From NCBI RefSeq assembly GCF_002902665.1, contig NZ_PPRM01000008.1, positions 1 through 64,000 of the forward strand: a stretch of 64,000 nucleotides of DNA, in the 5' to 3' direction. Source of the stretch: Macrococcoides caseolyticum. Its GTDB lineage: Bacteria; Bacillota; Bacilli; Staphylococcales; Staphylococcaceae. Position 1 is the stretch's first letter. Each line of letters begins with the position of its first letter. A program made the position numbers and the translations under genes. Below the pieces are notes generated by a model. It was not told the DNA's origin. It saw only the letters and a program-made list of their open reading frames with translations, and searched no databases. Shown one piece after another: positions 61,119 to 64,000 of the stretch.

Positions 61119-64000
61119 TTACAGGTCAAAAATTGAGAGCTGTGCCTTATCAGGCATACCAGCAAGACTTCCGAGTTCGTCTAGATAATCAATAATCTTT
61201 TGAGAAACACCTGCTTTTTTATTCAGCTCTTCTTTTGACAAGAAAGGTCCCTCGTCTCTCGCTGCTACGATGCGTTTCGCAACATTCTCACCTAGACCTG
61301 GAACAGAGATAAAGGGTGGAATTAATGTATCGCCTTCAATAATAAATTCAAATGCTGTACTTTTTTCCAGTGAAATCGGCTGAACCTTAAAGCCTCTCTG
61401 CGCCATTTCATTAGTGATTTCAAGCACTGTGAGTACATCTTTTTCCTTCTTACCAAGATCATGAAAACGACTATAATAATCTTTAACTGTTGCTTTGATC
61501 GTATGCTTGTCTTTCGTCATCGTCAATAAATCAAAGTCACTCGCACGAACAGTGAAGTAACTTGCATAATAATATAACGGATGATGCACTTTAAAGTATG
61601 CGATACGTACCGCCATCAGGACATATGCTGCTGCATGGGCTTTCGGGAACATGTATTTAATCTTTTTACATGAATCCAAATACCATTCAGGTACATTGTT
61701 CTCGCGCATTGCAACTTCAAACTCTTCAGATAATCCCTTACCCTTACGCACAGATTCCATAATCTTAAATGCAAGTGATGGTTCTAAGCCGGCATACATT
61801 AGATACACCATAATATCATCACGACATCCGATAACAGAACTTAAATCACAGGTCCCGCTCTTTATAAGTTCCTGGGCATTGCCAAGCCATACATCTGTCC
61901 CATGAGATAATCCAGAAATCTGCACGAGCTCACTGAATGATGAAGGCTTTGTATCTTCAAGCATTTGACGCACGAAGCCAGTACCAAACTCTGGCACACC
62001 TAGGGTTCCAGTCTTGCATAATATATCCTCTTCAGTTACACCTAGAGACTCAGGGCTCGAGAATATCTTCATCGTTTCTTTATCATCGACAGGAATTGTC
62101 TTAGGATCCATACCTGATAAATCCTGGAGCATACGAATCATCGTAGGATCATCGTGTCCGAGGATATCTAGCTTCAATAAATTATCATGTATAGAATGGA
62201 AATCAAAATGAGTCGTTTTCCATGCACTGGACTGATCATCTGCAGGATATTGAATCGGTGTAAAATCATAGATATCCATATAATCGGGCACAACGATAAT
62301 ACCACCAGGGTGCTGTCCTGTCGTACGTTTGACACCCGTACATGACTTTACAAGCCTATCAATTTCAGCACCACGTTTATGCGTACCTGAATCATTCATA
62401 TAGCCCTTCACATAACCGAATGCCGTTTTCTCTGCAACCGTACCGATCGTACCTGCACGGAATACTTTATCTTCTCCAAATAGTACTTTTGTATAGTTAT
62501 GTGCGATCGGCTGATATTCTCCGCTAAAGTTTAAGTCAATATCCGGAACTTTATCACCTTTGAATCCTAAGAACGTTTCAAACGGAATATCCTGCCCTTC
62601 TTTAATGTAAGGTACATCACAAGATGGACATGATTTATCTGGTAAGTCAAAACCACTCGCAACACTTCCATCTTCAAAGAAATGACTTGAATTACATTTC
62701 GGACAAATATAATGAGGAGGTAATGGATTGACTTCAGTGATCTCGGTCATTGTCGCTACAAAACTTGATCCAACCGAACCACGACTCCCTACCAGGTAAC
62801 CATCATCCAGACTTTTCTTCACAAGCTTCTGAGAAATTAAATATATCACGGCAAATCCATTACCGATGATACTATCCAGTTCTTTCTCCAGTCTGGCAAC
62901 AACAATTTCAGGAAGTTCTTCTCCGTATATACTACGTGCACGTGCATAGCTCATCTCTCGAATCTCTTCATTTGCACCATCGATATTCGGTGTGAACAGT
63001 TTATCCTGAATAGGAATAACCGTCTCTATACGGTCAGCAAGTTCATTGGTGTTTTTGATGACGATTTCATACGCTTTCTCTTCCCCTAAGAAATGGAAGG
63101 CATCTAGCATTTCATCTGTCGTTCTAAAATGTGCATCCGGTAACGTCTGTCTATTCAACGGATTACCCGGATTTGATGCAATCAAGATTTCACGCGCAAT
63201 CTTATCATGTTCATTTAAGTAATGGACATTACCTGTGGCTAGAACTGGAATGTCTAGTTTTTCACCAACGTCGAGGATACGCTGATAGATTTCTTCCATC
63301 GTTTCATTATCACGAATCAAGTCTTTATCTAATAAATGCTGATATAGTGCTTTTGGCTGTACTTCAAGATAATCATAGTAGCGCGCGATTTTCTCAACTT
63401 CTTCCTGATCCTTCTGCATCACCGCCGTAAACACTTCACCGTTATCACACGCACTGCCGACCAGTATACCTTCACGATATTCATTCAAAAGTGAACGCGG
63501 GATTCTTGGTGTTCTATAGAAGTATTTCACCATAGAATCACTTACGATTTTGAAAAGATTCTTTAGTCCTTTCTGATTCTGTACGATTAATGTTACATGC
63601 ATCGGTCGGGCACGTTTATACGCATCCTTATTTGAGAGCTTCAGGTCAATTTCCTTGTGGTTCGTAACACTAAGCGTTTCCATCTGTTTTAACATCTTCA
63701 CAAAGATATGCGCAGTCGTTTCCGCATCATAGATAGCTCTATGGTGCTGTGTTAATTCTACACCATACTTCTTGGCAAGAAAGTTAAGGCCATGTTTGCC
63801 CATTTCAGTATTGATTGTTCTTGAAAGTTCTAACGTATCGATAACACCATTTTCCGTTGGTCCATATCCTAAGCGGTCGAACCCCGTATCGATAAATCCC
63901 ATATCAAAGCTTGCATTATGGGCAACATAGATTGCATCCCCTACAAAATCTTTAAAATCGTTCAATACAGATTCGATCGGCGGTGCATCTATAAGCATAT
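61119..64000 (-). CDS. polC: DNA polymerase III PolC, partial (N terminus outside window)
   Basis: Main replicative polymerase of low-GC Gram-positives. About 960 C-terminal residues are present, of roughly 1,430-1,440 in the family. The segment begins inside the proofreading exonuclease domain ([23 protein letters not shown]), then the PHP half, the zinc-finger ([13 protein letters not shown]...CPSC), the catalytic [11 protein letters not shown] and the C-terminal helix-hairpin-helix region ([12 protein letters not shown]). The frame is open to the right edge with no start codon, so the gene continues beyond 64000. Confidence 0.96.
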   Translation of the reverse strand, partial: MLIDAPPIESVLNDFKDFVGDAIYVAHNASFDMGFIDTGFDRLGYGPTENGVIDTLELSRTINTEMGKHGLNFLAKKYGVELTQHHRAIYDAETTAHIFVKMLKQMETLSVTNHKEIDLKLSNKDAYKRARPMHVTLIVQNQKGLKNLFKIVSDSMVKYFYRTPRIPRSLLNEYREGILVGSACDNGEVFTAVMQKDQEEVEKIARYYDYLEVQPKALYQHLLDKDLIRDNETMEEIYQRILDVGEKLDIPVLATGNVHYLNEHDKIAREILIASNPGNPLNRQTLPDAHFRTTDEMLDAFHFLGEEKAYEIVIKNTNELADRIETVIPIQDKLFTPNIDGANEEIREMSYARARSIYGEELPEIVVARLEKELDSIIGNGFAVIYLISQKLVKKSLDDGYLVGSRGSVGSSFVATMTEITEVNPLPPHYICPKCNSSHFFEDGSVASGFDLPDKSCPSCDVPYIKEGQDIPFETFLGFKGDKVPDIDLNFSGEYQPIAHNYTKVLFGEDKVFRAGTIGTVAEKTAFGYVKGYMNDSGTHKRGAEIDRLVKSCTGVKRTTGQHPGGIIVVPDYMDIYDFTPIQYPADDQSSAWKTTHFDFHSIHDNLLKLDILGHDDPTMIRMLQDLSGMDPKTIPVDDKETMKIFSSPESLGVTEEDILCKTGTLGVPEFGTGFVRQMLEDTKPSSFSELVQISGLSHGTDVWLGNAQELIKSGTCDLSSVIGCRDDIMVYLMYAGLEPSLAFKIMESVRKGKGLSEEFEVAMRENNVPEWYLDSCKKIKYMFPKAHAAAYVLMAVRIAYFKVHHPLYYYASYFTVRASDFDLLTMTKDKHTIKATVKDYYSRFHDLGKKEKDVLTVLEITNEMAQRGFKVQPISLEKSTAFEFIIEGDTLIPPFISVPGLGENVAKRIVAARDEGPFLSKEELNKKAGVSQKIIDYLDELGSLAGMPDKAQLSIFDL

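Overview
This is a low-GC Firmicute chromosome segment that fits Staphylococcaceae. The likeliest genus is Macrococcus or a close relative rather than Staphylococcus aureus itself. Read right to left on the minus strand, the backbone is polC-rimP-nusA-rnpM-ylxQ-infB, rbfA-truB-ribF-rpsO-pnp-mlpA-rnjB-ftsK-gntR-ymfF-ymfH-ymfI-ymfK-rodZ-pgsA-recA-rny-ymdB-korA-korB, then miaB-ricA-mutS-mutL-glpP-glpF-glpK-glpD-hydrolase-miaA-(hfq)-gpx-hflX-ynbB-glnR-glnA. From memory this is the staphylococcal order with a few insertions and losses. The genus call is inference from gene order and protein resemblance; no search was run. There are no tRNA or rRNA genes, CRISPR arrays, insertion sequences or prophage genes.

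Layout. 1-822: AT-rich left edge with one unrecognised 129-aa gene and a strong bidirectional terminator. 823-5158: nitrogen genes glnRA with a perfect GlnR operator, a PLP lyase-like protein and HflX. 5217-7743: a glutathione peroxidase, a decayed hfq, miaA and a lipase-like hydrolase. 7872-12572: the glycerol regulon, with a cre-overlapped promoter and a GlpP-type leader terminator before glpF. 12572-19070: mismatch repair (mutSL), ricA and miaB. 19214-26533: a block placed between miaB and korB, holding a heterodimeric ABC exporter, a DedA protein and a TPP-riboswitch-controlled thiamine/precursor ABC transporter. 26567-35060: korAB, ymdB, RNase Y, recA and pgsA, with no cinA between recA and pgsA, then a RodZ-like protein. 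35076-47974: ymf genes, FtsK, RNase J2, mlpA, pnp and rpsO. 48082-50343: ribF, truB, rbfA. 50428-56605: an isoleucine/valine operon ilvDBNCA on the plus strand. 56667-64000: infB to polC, with polC running off the right edge.

The strongest observations are as follows. (1) A recognisable hfq between miaA and the gpx terminator is broken by a frameshift and an in-frame stop. (2) The ilv operon sits in the opposite direction between infB and rbfA, splitting a translation operon that is contiguous in relatives; rbfA has its own promoter with two perfect hexamers. (3) The ilv leader has a near-perfect CodY box, a 25-codon leader peptide with six consecutive Ile codons, and mutually exclusive hairpins ending in an intrinsic terminator, which is a ribosome-mediated attenuator. 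The operon has no leu genes and the leader senses isoleucine. (4) cinA is missing from its usual place. I found no wholly new multi-gene system; the novelty is in gene loss, operon remodelling and leader RNA architecture.

Working together: the right half makes the transcription and translation machinery (NusA, IF2, RbfA, RimP, TruB, S15) and the RNA decay enzymes (PNPase, RNase J2, RNase Y). The middle handles DNA maintenance (RecA, MutSL, FtsK). The left third handles carbon and nitrogen supply (Glp, GlnRA, Kor), each module with a visible specific control site.
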